Source: Bacteroidia bacterium | GTDB taxonomy: Bacteria > Bacteroidota > Bacteroidia > SXHM01 | Assembly: GCA_022072225.1 (NCBI GenBank) | Contig: JAJVIC010000002.1 | Span: forward strand, 855,331-919,330 | Length of the DNA: 64,000 nucleotides | Direction: 5' to 3' | Part shown: piece by piece, positions 25,706-34,447 of the stretch | Numbering within the stretch: the stretch's first letter is position 1 | How the letters are laid out: every line of letters starts with the position of its first letter | Position numbers and translations under genes: made by a program | The notes under the pieces: generated by a model | Database searches by the model: none | Told to the model about the DNA's origin: nothing | Seen by the model: the letters and a program-made list of their open reading frames with translations, nothing else

Positions 25706-25740
25706 GACCTCACCCCTAGCCCTCTCCTCAAGGAGAGGGG
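25706..25740. repeat. CCTCACCCC..CCTCTCC..GGAGAGGG dispersed element
   Basis: An intergenic hairpin, CCCTCTCC-tcaa-GGAGAGGG, preceded by CCTCACCCCTAG. It lies between two convergent genes and can serve as a terminator for both. Nearly the same element is embedded in frame in the dehydratase gene at 57859-57895. Confidence 0.8.
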
Positions 25741-25744
25741 AACG

Positions 25745-26308
25745 TTAACGGAAGAAATTCTTAATTATCTCCAACCCGTGTTCGGTCAATACCGACTCGG
25801 GGTGAAACTGCACACCGCACACATTATGGCTTTTGTGACGCAAAGCCATTACAAAACCATGCTCATCAGTTGCAGTAAGTTCTAAACATTCAGGCAAGTC
25901 CTGATTCTTAACCGCCCAGGAATGATAGCGCCCGCAGTTGAATTCCTGAGGCAAACCTTTAAATAGTTGGTCTTTCGGGTTAACAACAATTGTTTTACGC
26001 GCCACCCCGTGCAGAACCTGATTCATGTTTACCAATTTTCCGCCAAACTCCTCAGCTATTGCCTGATGCCCAAGGCAAACACCCAGTATCTTCTTGGTTG
26101 GCGAGTATCGCTTAATCAGTCCGGGCATAATACCTGCATCTTTGGGCAAACCCGGTCCCGGTGAGAGAATAATGGTATCGTACTTATCAACTGCATCAAG
26201 ACTTATCTCATCATTACGATACACCTCAATGTCATCACAAAACTGCTCGGCATAGTGAACAAGGTTATAGGTAAATGAATCGTAGTTGTCGAGGATGAGG
26301 GTTTTCAC
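25745..26308 (-). CDS. Anthranilate / aminodeoxychorismate synthase glutaminase component
   Basis: 187 residues from GTG at 26308 (VKTLILDNYDSFTYNLVHYA), the standard PabA/TrpG start. Class I glutamine amidotransferase: nucleophile C78 in GVCLGHQAIAE, with H169 and E171 in FHPES. It supplies ammonia from glutamine to the chorismate-using partner for tryptophan or folate synthesis. Neither trpE/pabB nor other trp genes are adjacent, so TrpG and PabA cannot be told apart and one protein may serve both. The upstream gap holds a GAATAATGAATATCGAATG word repeat. Confidence 0.93.
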   Translation of the reverse strand: MKTLILDNYDSFTYNLVHYAEQFCDDIEVYRNDEISLDAVDKYDTIILSPGPGLPKDAGIMPGLIKRYSPTKKILGVCLGHQAIAEEFGGKLVNMNQVLHGVARKTIVVNPKDQLFKGLPQEFNCGRYHSWAVKNQDLPECLELTATDEHGFVMALRHKSHNVCGVQFHPESVLTEHGLEIIKNFFR

Positions 26309-26316
26309 AGGGCGAA

Positions 26317-26363
26317 GATAAATAATGATGAATGTCGAATAATGAATATCGAATGATGAATGA
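26317..26363. repeat. GAATAATGAATATCGAATG word repeat
   Basis: Overlapping words GATGAATGTCGAAT, AATGAATATCGAATG and ATGATGAATGA with a step near 9-10 bases fill the divergent gap between the amidotransferase and ridA. Any promoter for either gene must lie in or next to it. Confidence 0.65.
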
Positions 26364-26386
26364 AAAACTTTGCAATATTTGCATCC

Positions 26387-26767
26387 ATGACAAAGAAAAT
26401 AATCCAAACCGATAAAGCTCCTGCACCAATTGGTCCTTACAGTCAGGCTGTACTGGTAAACAATATGCTGTATGTATCAGGACAAATAGCCATAAACCCT
26501 GCTACAGGGCAATTAGTACTGGATAACATTATTGAAGAAACCCAGCAGGTAATGAATAACCTTAAAGCCATACTCGAAGAGGCCGGAATGGATTTCAGCA
26601 AGGTGATAAAAACAACCATCTTTCTGAAAGACATGAACCAGTTTGCTTCGGTAAACGAGGTGTATGGAGCGTTCTTTAAATCTGATTTTCCTGCAAGGGA
26701 AACGGTGCAGGTTGCGGCACTGCCTAAGTTTGTGAATGTAGAGATTTCGGTGGTAGCAAGTATGTAA
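26387..26767 (+). CDS. ridA: RidA family enamine/imine deaminase
   Basis: 126 residues from ATG at 26387 (MTKKIIQTDKAPAPIGPYSQ), the usual RidA length; a 9-codon upstream extension is in the repeat region and was rejected. Family motifs are IGPYSQAVLVNNMLYVSGQI, the arginine of DFPARETVQVAALP (substrate carboxylate) and VNVEISVVA at the end. RidA hydrolyses reactive 2-aminoacrylate and related imines made by PLP enzymes. Single gene; a TAATAGGTAAT word hairpin follows it. Confidence 0.95.
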   Translation: MTKKIIQTDKAPAPIGPYSQAVLVNNMLYVSGQIAINPATGQLVLDNIIEETQQVMNNLKAILEEAGMDFSKVIKTTIFLKDMNQFASVNEVYGAFFKSDFPARETVQVAALPKFVNVEISVVASM

Positions 26768-26842
26768 TAAGTAAGATGTAATATTTAATGCCTACAAGAC
26801 GGCAACCTGACTATTACCTATTAAATATTACCTATTACATAG
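26764..26842. repeat. TAATA-word hairpin between ridA and the M61 peptidase gene
   Basis: GTAATAAGTAAGATGTAATATTTAAT is answered by ATTAAATATTACCTATTACAT across about 35 bases. It sits between two convergent genes and can act as their shared transcript end. Same word family as 19.8 and 20.3 kb. Confidence 0.7.
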
Positions 26843-26843
26843 A

Positions 26844-28568
26844 TTACCATTCCCTGCCTGTCCATTTTTTGTAATTCTCTTTCTGCACTTCAGTTGCCTC
26901 GCGCATTTTTGCAGGCCAGTATGTACGGTAATAGCGTTCGGTGGTTGGCGTAAGCGAAACTTCTCTGGTTTCGGAAGCACGCAAAACGGTAAGTCTTACC
27001 GTTTCTTCCTGAAAATACTTTAACCATTCTTTCAGGTTGTTGAGCAATTTAATTCCGTTTACGGCAACCAGTTCATCGCCTTCTGAAAGCCCTGCTTTAT
27101 CAGCAATGGAGTTGGGCGCAATTTCTGTTATCATAAGCGCACCGCTGCGTTTGTTTTCTGCTTTAAAACCAAAACGGTTTTCAAAATAAAATTTTGAGCG
27201 ACTGTCTTTTATTTCCAAACCAACATAGGCAAATGTTTCGCGGAGAAGCGGCTCGTAGCTTTCGGTGCCGTTGTAATACCTGACAAAGAAATCAGCAAAG
27301 GATGTTCCTGCAACGGTTTCAAGGGCTTTACGATAATCCTCTTCGGTGTAACCAATTCCTTTTTTGCCAAAGTCATTATACAATTTGCGCAATACATCAT
27401 CTAATGAAAAATCATTGCCTGTTTGTTTCCGGACAAGTAAATCCAGCATTAATGCACATAATGCTCCTTCATTATAAATAGAAACCTTGCGGTGAGGAAT
27501 CCCTTTTTCATAGCCGTCTAACCATGTATCAAATGAAGAGGCACCAACGGAAAGATTAAACCTTCCGTAATTGTGAAAATACTTTTGGAGCAGCAGGTGC
27601 AGATTGCGGTTAAACTCATATTCGCTTACAGCGCCCGAACGAAACAGCAGCAAATCTCCATAATAAGTAGTTATACCTTCGGCCACATAGCCCAGTTTAC
27701 TGTAATTCTCTTTAGAGTAATCATACGGTTGCATCTTTGCAGGACGAATAGCCTTTACATTCCATGCGTGGAAAAGCTCATGGCTGCTGATGCCCAAAAA
27801 CTCCCAATACAATTGCTCTTTCATTAAGTCATAAGACGGCCCGAGTGCTATAACCGTTGAATTTTGATGTTCAACACCATGATACAATGGAAAAGGAACT
27901 ATCTGAAACAGGAAATGGTATTCACTAAACGGAAAACTTCCGAAAACATTTAGCTGAGCTGTAATGAACTTACGGAAATGGTTTTCTATCTTTTCGAACT
28001 CAGGCTTGCTCTCGCCCTGAAACCAAAGGTGGAAACTGACACCCTCGGCTTTAAACACATGATGTTTCAGCGCTGGACTTGCTATAAAAGGTGTGTCAAC
28101 AAGCTGATGATAACTTTCAAATTGTTTTGGCAATTGGGGCGCAGTTGAATAACCTTCGGGCACGTTCACATACACCTCACACTTTTCTTCTTCTCTTCCG
28201 GGTACATACAACAGGCAGTTTACAGGATTTACGTACAACTGTTTTTCGTCAAGGTAAGTGGATCCTGCATCTAATACGTTGGCATAGTATTCATATTTAA
28301 CATGCACAAAAGCCCCCCTGCCCCCCAAAGGGGTGTTCAGGGTTATCTGCCATTGATCTTTTGTAGTTTTTTCAAACGGCAAAGCATTTCCCTTTTCATC
28401 ATACACGTTAAAGGCACGAACATTCTTTGCAAAATTTTGCAAGGTATAACGTCCGGGACGCCATGCAGGTAATTGTAATGTCAATGTATTGTTTGTGCCA
28501 ACCGAGACAATAAATTCAATCTGTATATAGTGGCGGTGCGGATTTTCGCAGGAAATAATATAACGCAT
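26844..28568 (-). CDS. M61 family metallopeptidase with PDZ domain
   Basis: 574 residues from ATG at 28568 (MRYIISCENPHRHYIQIEF), supported by a TACATTTG promoter 8 bases upstream. An N-terminal beta domain (about 1-180) precedes a zinc peptidase domain with HELFH at 263-267 and a downstream Glu ligand in the EGITTYYGDLLL helix. A PDZ domain lies at about 470-545 (GALMITEIAPNSIADKAGLS). The family (glycyl aminopeptidase-like) cuts N-terminal residues of small side chain. No signal peptide is evident. Residues 78-87 (NTPLGGRGAF) are coded by a dispersed CCCC-repeat element. Confidence 0.88.
   Translation of the reverse strand: MRYIISCENPHRHYIQIEFIVSVGTNNTLTLQLPAWRPGRYTLQNFAKNVRAFNVYDEKGNALPFEKTTKDQWQITLNTPLGGRGAFVHVKYEYYANVLDAGSTYLDEKQLYVNPVNCLLYVPGREEEKCEVYVNVPEGYSTAPQLPKQFESYHQLVDTPFIASPALKHHVFKAEGVSFHLWFQGESKPEFEKIENHFRKFITAQLNVFGSFPFSEYHFLFQIVPFPLYHGVEHQNSTVIALGPSYDLMKEQLYWEFLGISSHELFHAWNVKAIRPAKMQPYDYSKENYSKLGYVAEGITTYYGDLLLFRSGAVSEYEFNRNLHLLLQKYFHNYGRFNLSVGASSFDTWLDGYEKGIPHRKVSIYNEGALCALMLDLLVRKQTGNDFSLDDVLRKLYNDFGKKGIGYTEEDYRKALETVAGTSFADFFVRYYNGTESYEPLLRETFAYVGLEIKDSRSKFYFENRFGFKAENKRSGALMITEIAPNSIADKAGLSEGDELVAVNGIKLLNNLKEWLKYFQEETVRLTVLRASETREVSLTPTTERYYRTYWPAKMREATEVQKENYKKWTGREW
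28308..28338. repeat. CCCCCC..CCAAAGGGG element inside the M61 peptidase gene
   Basis: AAAAGCCCCCCTGCCCCCCA followed by AAGGGGTGTTC is a C-run element of the kind I know from Bacteroidota intergenic regions. Here it is inside a reading frame and is translated on the minus strand as NTPLGGRGAF, in a loop of the N-terminal domain. Confidence 0.55.
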
Positions 28569-28575
28569 AGTGCGA

Positions 28576-28583
28576 CAAATGTA
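28576..28583 (-). promoter_or_regulatory. Bacteroidota -7 promoter TACATTTG for the M61 gene
   Basis: A perfect TAnnTTTG match on the minus strand, 8 bases before the ATG at 28568. Confidence 0.6.
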
Positions 28584-28795
28584 AAAAGGATTCTTTGCCA
28601 CTGATTACACTCATTAGCACCAATTTCATTCACAGATTAATTATTAAGCAAAAATCTGTTTAATCCGAGGCAAAAAACAATCATTCGTTTTCGACAAAAC
28701 CAATTAACACAAAGACTAACCGATGATAAACAAGCATTAACCATTGCGTGTTTAAATTGCTGACATAAAGCATTAGAATATTTCGATTCATATTA

Positions 28796-28803
28796 TACAT
28801 TTG
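28796..28803 (+). promoter_or_regulatory. Bacteroidota -7 promoter TACATTTG for icd
   Basis: A perfect TAnnTTTG match about 100 bases before the icd ATG. The intervening leader is a GTTATTGG-word hairpin (28823-28897), unlike the leaderless promoters elsewhere in the window. Confidence 0.55.
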
Positions 28804-28822
28804 CTGCCTCATTTTGAAAGTT

Positions 28823-28897
28823 ATTGGTTATTTGTTATTCGATAAAAGAAACAGCAAACTACCAATAACACATAACGAATAACCTATAACTAATAAC
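28823..28897. repeat. GTTATT-word inverted repeat in the icd leader
   Basis: GTTATTGGTTATTTGTTATTCG is answered by CGAATAACCTATAACTAAT, with partial matches inside. If icd starts transcription at the TACATTTG promoter, the hairpin is part of its 5' untranslated region. Confidence 0.7.
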
Positions 28898-28906
28898 ATA
28901 AAAACA

Positions 28907-30187
28907 ATGTCAGGAAGTAAAATTACAGTAAACAATGGGGTTCTAAATGTTCCCAACAACCCGATAATCCCTTTTATTGAAGGCGATGGAATTGGTCCGG
29001 ATATCTGGGCGGCATCGGTTCGCGTATTTGACGCTGCCGTTGAAAAAGCCTACGGAGGAACCAAAAAAGTAGCATGGAAAGAAATTCTTGCAGGTGAAAA
29101 AGCCTTTAACCAAACAGGCGAATGGTTACCCAAAGAAACGATTGAAGCCGTGCGCGAATACATCATTGCCATCAAAGGCCCTTTAACCACCCCTGTTGGC
29201 GGTGGTATCCGCTCTTTGAATGTAGCTATCCGTCAGGAGTTGGATTTATATACCTGCCTGCGCCCAGTAAGATATTTCAACGGAGTACCCTCACCGATGA
29301 AACACCCTGAACATGTTGACATGGTTATTTTCCGCGAAAACACCGAAGATATTTATGCCGGTATTGAGTGGATGGCAGGTACACCCGAAGTAAAAAAAGT
29401 AGTTGACTTTCTGCAAAAAGAAATGGGCGTTAAGAAAATACGTTTCCCCGAAACCTCTTCAATCGGTATTAAGCCCGTTTCGGTTGATGGTTCTGAGCGA
29501 TTAATCCGCGCAGCTATAAAATATGCTATCAAACACAAAAAACCTTCGGTAACCATTGTTCACAAAGGAAACATTATGAAGTTTACCGAAGGTGGGTTCA
29601 AACAGTGGGGCTATGCTTTGGCTGAACGCGAATTCGGCAACGAAACCTTTACCTGGGCACAATACGATAAAATAGCTGCCGAGCAAGGCGCAGATGCTGC
29701 AAACAAAGCTCAAAAAGATGCTCTGGCTTCAGGAAAAATACTGGTGAAAGATTCTATTGCAGATGCATTCCTGCAACAGATACAACTGCGTCCGCAGGAG
29801 TATTCGGTAATTGCTACTCTGAACCTGAATGGCGATTATGTTTCCGATGCACTGGCTGCTGCTGTTGGCGGCATTGGTATTGCTCCGGGTGCTAATATCA
29901 ATTACATTACACACCACGCGGTGTTTGAAGCTACCCATGGAACTGCGCCTAAATATGCCGGTTTAGATAAAGTAAACCCTTGTTCGGTAATACTTTCGGG
30001 AGCCATGATGTTTGAACACCTTGGCTGGGTAGAGGTTACCAACCTTATTTATGCCGGTATTGAAAACAGCATTAATAAAAAGATTGTTACCTACGACTTT
30101 GCCCGCCTGATGGAAGGAGCAACCGAAGTTAAATGCTCTGAGTTTGGCGATGCTATTATTGAGAACATGGAGCTGGTGAAGGCATAG
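28907..30187 (+). CDS. icd: NADP-dependent isocitrate dehydrogenase
   Basis: 426 residues, close to the E. coli enzyme. Motifs: [13 protein letters not shown] near 22-34, the substrate loop [18 protein letters not shown] (the serine is the phosphorylation site in enteric enzymes), [14 protein letters not shown], the catalytic [13 protein letters not shown], and the C-terminal [13 protein letters not shown] that fixes NADP use. It oxidises isocitrate to 2-oxoglutarate in the TCA cycle. Transcribed alone; a GAAA-loop terminator follows. Confidence 0.95.
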   Translation: MSGSKITVNNGVLNVPNNPIIPFIEGDGIGPDIWAASVRVFDAAVEKAYGGTKKVAWKEILAGEKAFNQTGEWLPKETIEAVREYIIAIKGPLTTPVGGGIRSLNVAIRQELDLYTCLRPVRYFNGVPSPMKHPEHVDMVIFRENTEDIYAGIEWMAGTPEVKKVVDFLQKEMGVKKIRFPETSSIGIKPVSVDGSERLIRAAIKYAIKHKKPSVTIVHKGNIMKFTEGGFKQWGYALAEREFGNETFTWAQYDKIAAEQGADAANKAQKDALASGKILVKDSIADAFLQQIQLRPQEYSVIATLNLNGDYVSDALAAAVGGIGIAPGANINYITHHAVFEATHGTAPKYAGLDKVNPCSVILSGAMMFEHLGWVEVTNLIYAGIENSINKKIVTYDFARLMEGATEVKCSEFGDAIIENMELVKA

Positions 30188-30189
30188 TA

Positions 30190-30246
30190 CGTCATGCTGA
30201 ACTTGTTTCAGCATCTCAAAGACCCTGAAACAAGTTCAGGGTGACG
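30190..30246. repeat. GTCATGCTGAACTTGTTTCAG inverted repeat
   Basis: CGTCATGCTGAACTTGTTTC (arm to 30216) is nearly complementary to the arm at 30221-30246 (CCTGAAACAAGTTCAGGGTG). It belongs to the dispersed hairpins of this phylum and lies directly after icd, before the terminator. Confidence 0.75.
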
Positions 30247-30248
30247 AA

Positions 30249-30280
30249 TAAAAAGGCAGGACGAAAGTTCTGCCTTTTTA
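30249..30280 (+). terminator. icd terminator with GAAA loop
   Basis: AAAAAGGCAGGAC and GTTCTGCCTTTTT pair around a GAAA tetraloop, ending in a T-run. Confidence 0.85.
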
Positions 30281-30337
30281 TTTCACCTCCGCTTTTCAGC
30301 CCGGTTAACATGATGTATCAAATCCCACAGCGCAAGA

Positions 30338-30700
30338 ATAGTGGCAGAAAGAACTCTGTGATTTTGTCAGAACAGTATTTACAGAAAATACCTTGTCAAC
30401 AAAACCACACGTAGATAATTTTCAGAAATACTACCACTTGCAACTTGTCAGAACAATATTATTAAGAAATATGACGGTGTGGATTTGCAAAGCATAACAT
30501 TTATGAGAAATACTGTTCTGACAAAACCACAGACAGGTATTGCTCAAAAATACTGCTTCCTGCAATTTGTCAGCATGCTATTTTTAACGATTACAGTTCT
30601 GACAAATCCACAGAGGTATATTTGCCATGATTATGAGCCTGTAGATTTCACAGAACGATATTTTTGAAAAATACCAGCGTGTGAAAATGTAATGGCAAGA
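30338..30700. repeat. Degenerate ~41-bp tandem repeat built of two ~20-bp halves
   Basis: Half A (such as AATACTGTTCTGACAAAACC) alternates with half B (such as ACAGACAGGTATTGCTCAAA). The landmark TTGTCAG falls at 30364, 30445 and 30567 (steps of 81 and 122, i.e. 2 and 3 units of about 40.6), and TACTGTTCTGAC / TACAGTTCTGAC at 30511 and 30592. About seven units are visible. Halves A and B are partly complementary (CAGAACAGTATT versus AATACTGTTCTG), so units can pair. No gene is visible in this gap. Confidence 0.75.
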
Positions 30701-30761
30701 TTTCTTGCCAAACACAGGGTTTGCAATTTGTTTACTAAACTTGCGGTGAAATTTTAAGGCC

Positions 30762-31643
30762 ATGCAACTGAAACTACTCAGCAGAAAAGTCCTAAACGGA
30801 ATACCCTCGGCATCGGGAATAGAACTGTATAAAGACAAACTCTACATTATTGGCGATGATGCCTGCTGGCTTTTTATTCTTGATAAGAGTGGCAATTTGC
30901 TCGAAAAAATTCCGCTGCTGAAAAAGAAGAAACTAAGCAACAAGCCCATTTCTAAAAAGCACAAGCCCGACCTTGAAGCTATGACTTTTGTAAAATACAA
31001 AGGCGAAAACATTTTGCTGATATTCGGTTCGGGCTCAAAGCCCGAGAAAAGGGAGAAACTATTTATGGTTTACCCCGACCGCAAGCACAAGGTTGAAAAA
31101 TACAGTCTGGCCGACCTGTATGTTGAGTTAGTTGGCAAAAAGAAAAAGGTATCTACTCTTAACATTGAGGCTGCTGCCGCAAATAATTCATCCGTTTATT
31201 TGTTGCATCGCGGAAATATTTCCAAAAAGAACATCGTATTCAACTTTTCGCTGAAAGAGTTTGCAGCTTATATCCTGAAAGAAAAAAAGAAAGCACCCGT
31301 ATCGGGCTTCAGGGTATGCAGACTGCCACACATCAATTCTATTCCTGCCGGCTTTTCCGGAGCATCCATGCTTGACGAAAATCGCATACTTTTTTCAGCT
31401 TCGGTTGAAAACACTGAAGACGAAATTGATGACGGAGAAATACTGGGCAGCTTTATCGGTATTCATAATACCGAAACCAAAGAATTACATTCCACCTCAT
31501 TAAAGAAGGGGCCTAAACCTTTACCCCTTAAAATAGAATCGGTATGCCTGCTGCATTCGCATGGCGATAAACACACGCTGCTTGCCGTTACCGACAGCGA
31601 TGGCGGAGATTCTGAGTTGCTGGAACTGGAACTTACAGAATAG
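30762..31643 (+). CDS. Beta-propeller-like hypothetical (DUF6929-like)
   Basis: 293 residues, no signal peptide. Repeated beta-strand units with Gly/Asp turns suggest a propeller-like fold: SGIELYKDKLYIIGDDACW, PDLEAMTFVKYKGENILLIF, LNIEAAAANNSSVYLLHRGN, KIESVCLLHSHGDKHTLLAV. I recall this pattern from Bacteroidota proteins labelled DUF6929, with moderate confidence. Rich in lysine. Function unknown. Its end is two bases from the end of the convergent argS. Confidence 0.6.
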   Translation: MQLKLLSRKVLNGIPSASGIELYKDKLYIIGDDACWLFILDKSGNLLEKIPLLKKKKLSNKPISKKHKPDLEAMTFVKYKGENILLIFGSGSKPEKREKLFMVYPDRKHKVEKYSLADLYVELVGKKKKVSTLNIEAAAANNSSVYLLHRGNISKKNIVFNFSLKEFAAYILKEKKKAPVSGFRVCRLPHINSIPAGFSGASMLDENRILFSASVENTEDEIDDGEILGSFIGIHNTETKELHSTSLKKGPKPLPLKIESVCLLHSHGDKHTLLAVTDSDGGDSELLELELTE

Positions 31644-31645
31644 CC

Positions 31646-33424
31646 TTACATCTTTTCGGGAGCCTGAATACCCAGTAAACGCAGACTGTTGTCAATTATT
31701 TTTCCGGTAAGTTCGGTTAACTGCAAACGGAAATTCTTTTTTGCTGCATCCTCTTCTTTCAAAACCGGAAAATCATGATAAAACTGGTTGTATTCCTTTG
31801 CCAAATCATAAATGTAATTGGCTAAAAGCGCAGGGCTGTAGGCCTCCCCTGCTTCTTTCAACACCGCAGGAAACTGGTGAATGAGTTTTAGTAATTCCTT
31901 TTCCTTGGGAAGAATTTCCAATTTCCAGCTTCTGACTTCTAACTTCCAATCCCCTGCCCTGCGCAAAAGCGATTTAATCCTTGCATGCGTGTATTGAATA
32001 AACGGCCCGGTGTGCCCGTTTATATCAATACTTTCCTGCGGATTGAAAAGCATTTTCTTTTTAGGGTCCACTTTAAGAATAAAGTATTTAAGTGCAGCCA
32101 TTCCAATCATCCGGTAAAGCTCTTCGGCATCAGCGCCTTCATCTGCTTTTCCTTTTTCCAGTGAAATTTCTTTTGCTGTGGCAATCATTTCTTCCATCAA
32201 ATCATCAGCATCTACCACTGTGCCCTCGCGCGATTTCATTTTACCCGAAGGCAAATCAACCATACCATACGAGAGATGATAACAGTTTTTTGCCCAGGCA
32301 AAACCCAGCTTCTGCAAAATAAGAAACAACACTTTGAAATGATATTCCTGTTCGCTGCCTACGGTGTAAACAATTCCGTTTAAATCGGGAAAATCATGGT
32401 AGCGTAAAATAGCAGTACCTATATCCTGAGTCATATAAACCGAAGTACCGTCTGAGCGCAGCAATACTTTTTCGTCTAACCCTTCTTTGGTTAAATCAAC
32501 CCAAACCGATTGTCCTTCCTTGCGCGAAAAAATTCCCTGCTCCAAACCTTTCAGCACTTCTTCTTTTCCGCGTTCCCAGGTCTGGCTTTCGTAATACAGC
32601 TTATCGAAATCAACACCCAGATTTTTGTATGTTACATCAAAACCGGAATATACCCATCCGTTCATTTTTTCCCACAGCGCATATACTTCCGCATCTGTTG
32701 CTTCCCATTTACGCAGCATTTCCTGCGCTTCAATAATAGACGGTGCTTGTTTTTCGGCTTCTTCTTTGGGTAAACCTTTCGCCACCAGTTCAGCAATCTC
32801 AGCCTTATAGTGTTTATCAAACTCTACATAATATTTGCCTACTAATTTATCGCCCTTCGTACCTGACGATTCGGGTGTTTCACCATTTCCCCATTTTTGC
32901 CAGGCAAGCATTGATTTGCAAATGTGAATACCTCGGTCGTTAATCACCTGGACTTTCAAAACCCTGTGTCCGTTAGCTTTCAGAATTTCAGCAACTGAAT
33001 AACCGAGTAAAATATTACGGACATGGCCAAGGTGCAGCGGCTTGTTGGTGTTAGGCGATGAATATTCAACCATCATTGTTTTGCCTGTGTTTGCAGGCGC
33101 AAAACCAAAGCGCTCTGCAGCTGCAGCAGTATTAAAAAACTCCAACCAGAACGAAGAAGAAATTACAAGGTTGAGAAAACCTTTCACCACGTTGAAGTTC
33201 TCTACCTCCTCTAAATTATCTTTCAGGTAGGAGCCAATATCATTAGCCGTTTGCTCAGGTGATTTTTTGCTGATGCCCGTAAACGGAAATACCACTATGG
33301 TAATATCACCTTCAAAATCTTTGTTTGTTTTTTGAAAAGTAATGCGTTTTTCGTCAGGCTTTTGGTTGTAGAGTTTTTCTATTCCGTTACTTATCGCTGA
33401 TTTCAGTTGTTCTTCAAGGTTCAT
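31646..33424 (-). CDS. argS: Arginine--tRNA ligase
   Basis: 592 residues, normal for ArgRS. It has the N-terminal additive domain (1-115), the class I HIGH motif as HLGH at 131-134 (SSPNTNKPLHLGH), a KMSKS-like SGKMKSREGTVV, and the anticodon-binding helical domain ending SLRLLGIQAPEKM. It charges tRNA-Arg. Residues about 492-505 (DWKLEVRSWKLEI) are unusual: they are coded by a dispersed GAAGTTAGAAGTCAGAAG-type repeat inserted in frame at the start of the anticodon-binding domain. The ATG directly follows the arginase stop (TAGATG), so the two genes form an operon. Confidence 0.95.
   Translation of the reverse strand: MNLEEQLKSAISNGIEKLYNQKPDEKRITFQKTNKDFEGDITIVVFPFTGISKKSPEQTANDIGSYLKDNLEEVENFNVVKGFLNLVISSSFWLEFFNTAAAAERFGFAPANTGKTMMVEYSSPNTNKPLHLGHVRNILLGYSVAEILKANGHRVLKVQVINDRGIHICKSMLAWQKWGNGETPESSGTKGDKLVGKYYVEFDKHYKAEIAELVAKGLPKEEAEKQAPSIIEAQEMLRKWEATDAEVYALWEKMNGWVYSGFDVTYKNLGVDFDKLYYESQTWERGKEEVLKGLEQGIFSRKEGQSVWVDLTKEGLDEKVLLRSDGTSVYMTQDIGTAILRYHDFPDLNGIVYTVGSEQEYHFKVLFLILQKLGFAWAKNCYHLSYGMVDLPSGKMKSREGTVVDADDLMEEMIATAKEISLEKGKADEGADAEELYRMIGMAALKYFILKVDPKKKMLFNPQESIDINGHTGPFIQYTHARIKSLLRRAGDWKLEVRSWKLEILPKEKELLKLIHQFPAVLKEAGEAYSPALLANYIYDLAKEYNQFYHDFPVLKEEDAAKKNFRLQLTELTGKIIDNSLRLLGIQAPEKM
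31911..31950. repeat. Dispersed TTCTGACTTCTAACTTCCA element inside argS
   Basis: TTTCCAGCTTCTGACTTCTA plus flanking TTCCAATT words form a low-complexity element like the intergenic one at 54470-54500 in style. It is translated on the minus strand as WKLEVRSWKLEI, an internal repeat of the KLE phrase. Confidence 0.55.
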
Positions 33425-34375
33425 CTACTCTACTGTGGTTAATTGGTTGGTTACTTTTCTTAATATTTTAAAGGCGTTTTCGGCCATTGTGTTTTCTTTA
33501 TCCAATGTTGGGTTTACTTCTACCATTTCAAAGCAGCATACTTTGGGGCTGCGCACCAAACGGGCTGCAAAATTAGCAGCTTCTATGTTTGATAAACCGC
33601 GCGGAACAGGTGTGCCTGTTCCTTTAGAAACCTTTGGGTCCATGCTGTCTACATCAAAAGATATGTATATCAAATCGCAGTGGTCAAGCATTTTCAGAAT
33701 ACGGTCGGCCGAACGGCTGATGCCTCTCCTGCGCAACTCTGCAACTGATAATCGTTTTATCTTATGTTTATTTATCAGGTATTCTTCCTGCTCTTCCAAA
33801 TCGCGCACTCCTACATAAAATATATCCTCGTAAAATATTTTAGGACAAATATTCCCAAGATTCTTCAGTTTATTCCAAAACATTACTGTTTCTTCAATAG
33901 GGTCATTTATGCGGCATTCCATATTGTCTTCGCCCAACGAAAGAGCCAGCGGCATTCCGTGCATGTTACCCGAAGGCGTAGTGTACGGTGAATGAATATC
34001 GGCATGTGCATCAATCCATATTACACCCAGCCTTTTCTTAGGGTAAGCCATGCGAATACCGGCAATGGTTCCTCCTGCAGTGCTGTGGTCACCTGCCAGT
34101 ACCAGAGGAAAACGCCTTCCCTTTAATGTGCGTTTTATTTCGCTGCTTACCCGCTGATACAGTTTATAAATAGCATTTATATGCTTTGCATAGTGATTGA
34201 TAATTGGTTCAAAAAGTTCTTTATTTTCGTTCTGTATCTCAACCGACTTAAGTTCTTTAAAATATAAACTGTGAAAATCCATAGCAGCAATCTTAATAGC
34301 ATCAACACCCAGACTTGCGCCACGGGTACCTGCACCTAATTCTGATTTAACTTCTATTAGTTTTACAGTTCTCAT
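33425..34375 (-). CDS. Arginase/agmatinase family (formiminoglutamase-like) hydrolase
   Basis: 316 residues, ureohydrolase superfamily. Two-manganese ligands are in GDHSTAGG (about 117-124), WIDAHADIHSP (about 142-152) and SFDVDSMDP (about 238-246), and the C-terminal EMVEVNP is typical. It should hydrolyse arginine to ornithine and urea, but agmatinase or formiminoglutamase activity cannot be excluded. It is the first gene of an operon with argS, an unusual pairing of arginine breakdown and arginine charging. A TAACTTTG promoter lies 8 bases upstream. Confidence 0.87.
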   Translation of the reverse strand: MRTVKLIEVKSELGAGTRGASLGVDAIKIAAMDFHSLYFKELKSVEIQNENKELFEPIINHYAKHINAIYKLYQRVSSEIKRTLKGRRFPLVLAGDHSTAGGTIAGIRMAYPKKRLGVIWIDAHADIHSPYTTPSGNMHGMPLALSLGEDNMECRINDPIEETVMFWNKLKNLGNICPKIFYEDIFYVGVRDLEEQEEYLINKHKIKRLSVAELRRRGISRSADRILKMLDHCDLIYISFDVDSMDPKVSKGTGTPVPRGLSNIEAANFAARLVRSPKVCCFEMVEVNPTLDKENTMAENAFKILRKVTNQLTTVE

Positions 34376-34382
34376 ACAAGGG

Positions 34383-34390
34383 CAAAGTTA
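34383..34390 (-). promoter_or_regulatory. Bacteroidota -7 promoter TAACTTTG for arginase-argS
   Basis: A perfect TAnnTTTG match on the minus strand, 8 bases before the arginase ATG. Confidence 0.6.
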
Positions 34391-34392
34391 AT

Positions 34393-34432
34393 AAACAAAA
34401 AAGGCTTCGGAAATCCGAAGCCTTTTTTGTTT
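34393..34432 (-). terminator. Terminator of the surface-protein cluster
   Basis: AAACAAAAAAGGCTTCGG and its complement surround a short AAAT loop, a strong stem flanked by A- and T-runs. It follows the last gene of the 34.4-48.2 kb minus-strand cluster, immediately before the arginase promoter. Confidence 0.85.
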
Positions 34433-34447
34433 CAATAAACGTTTACC

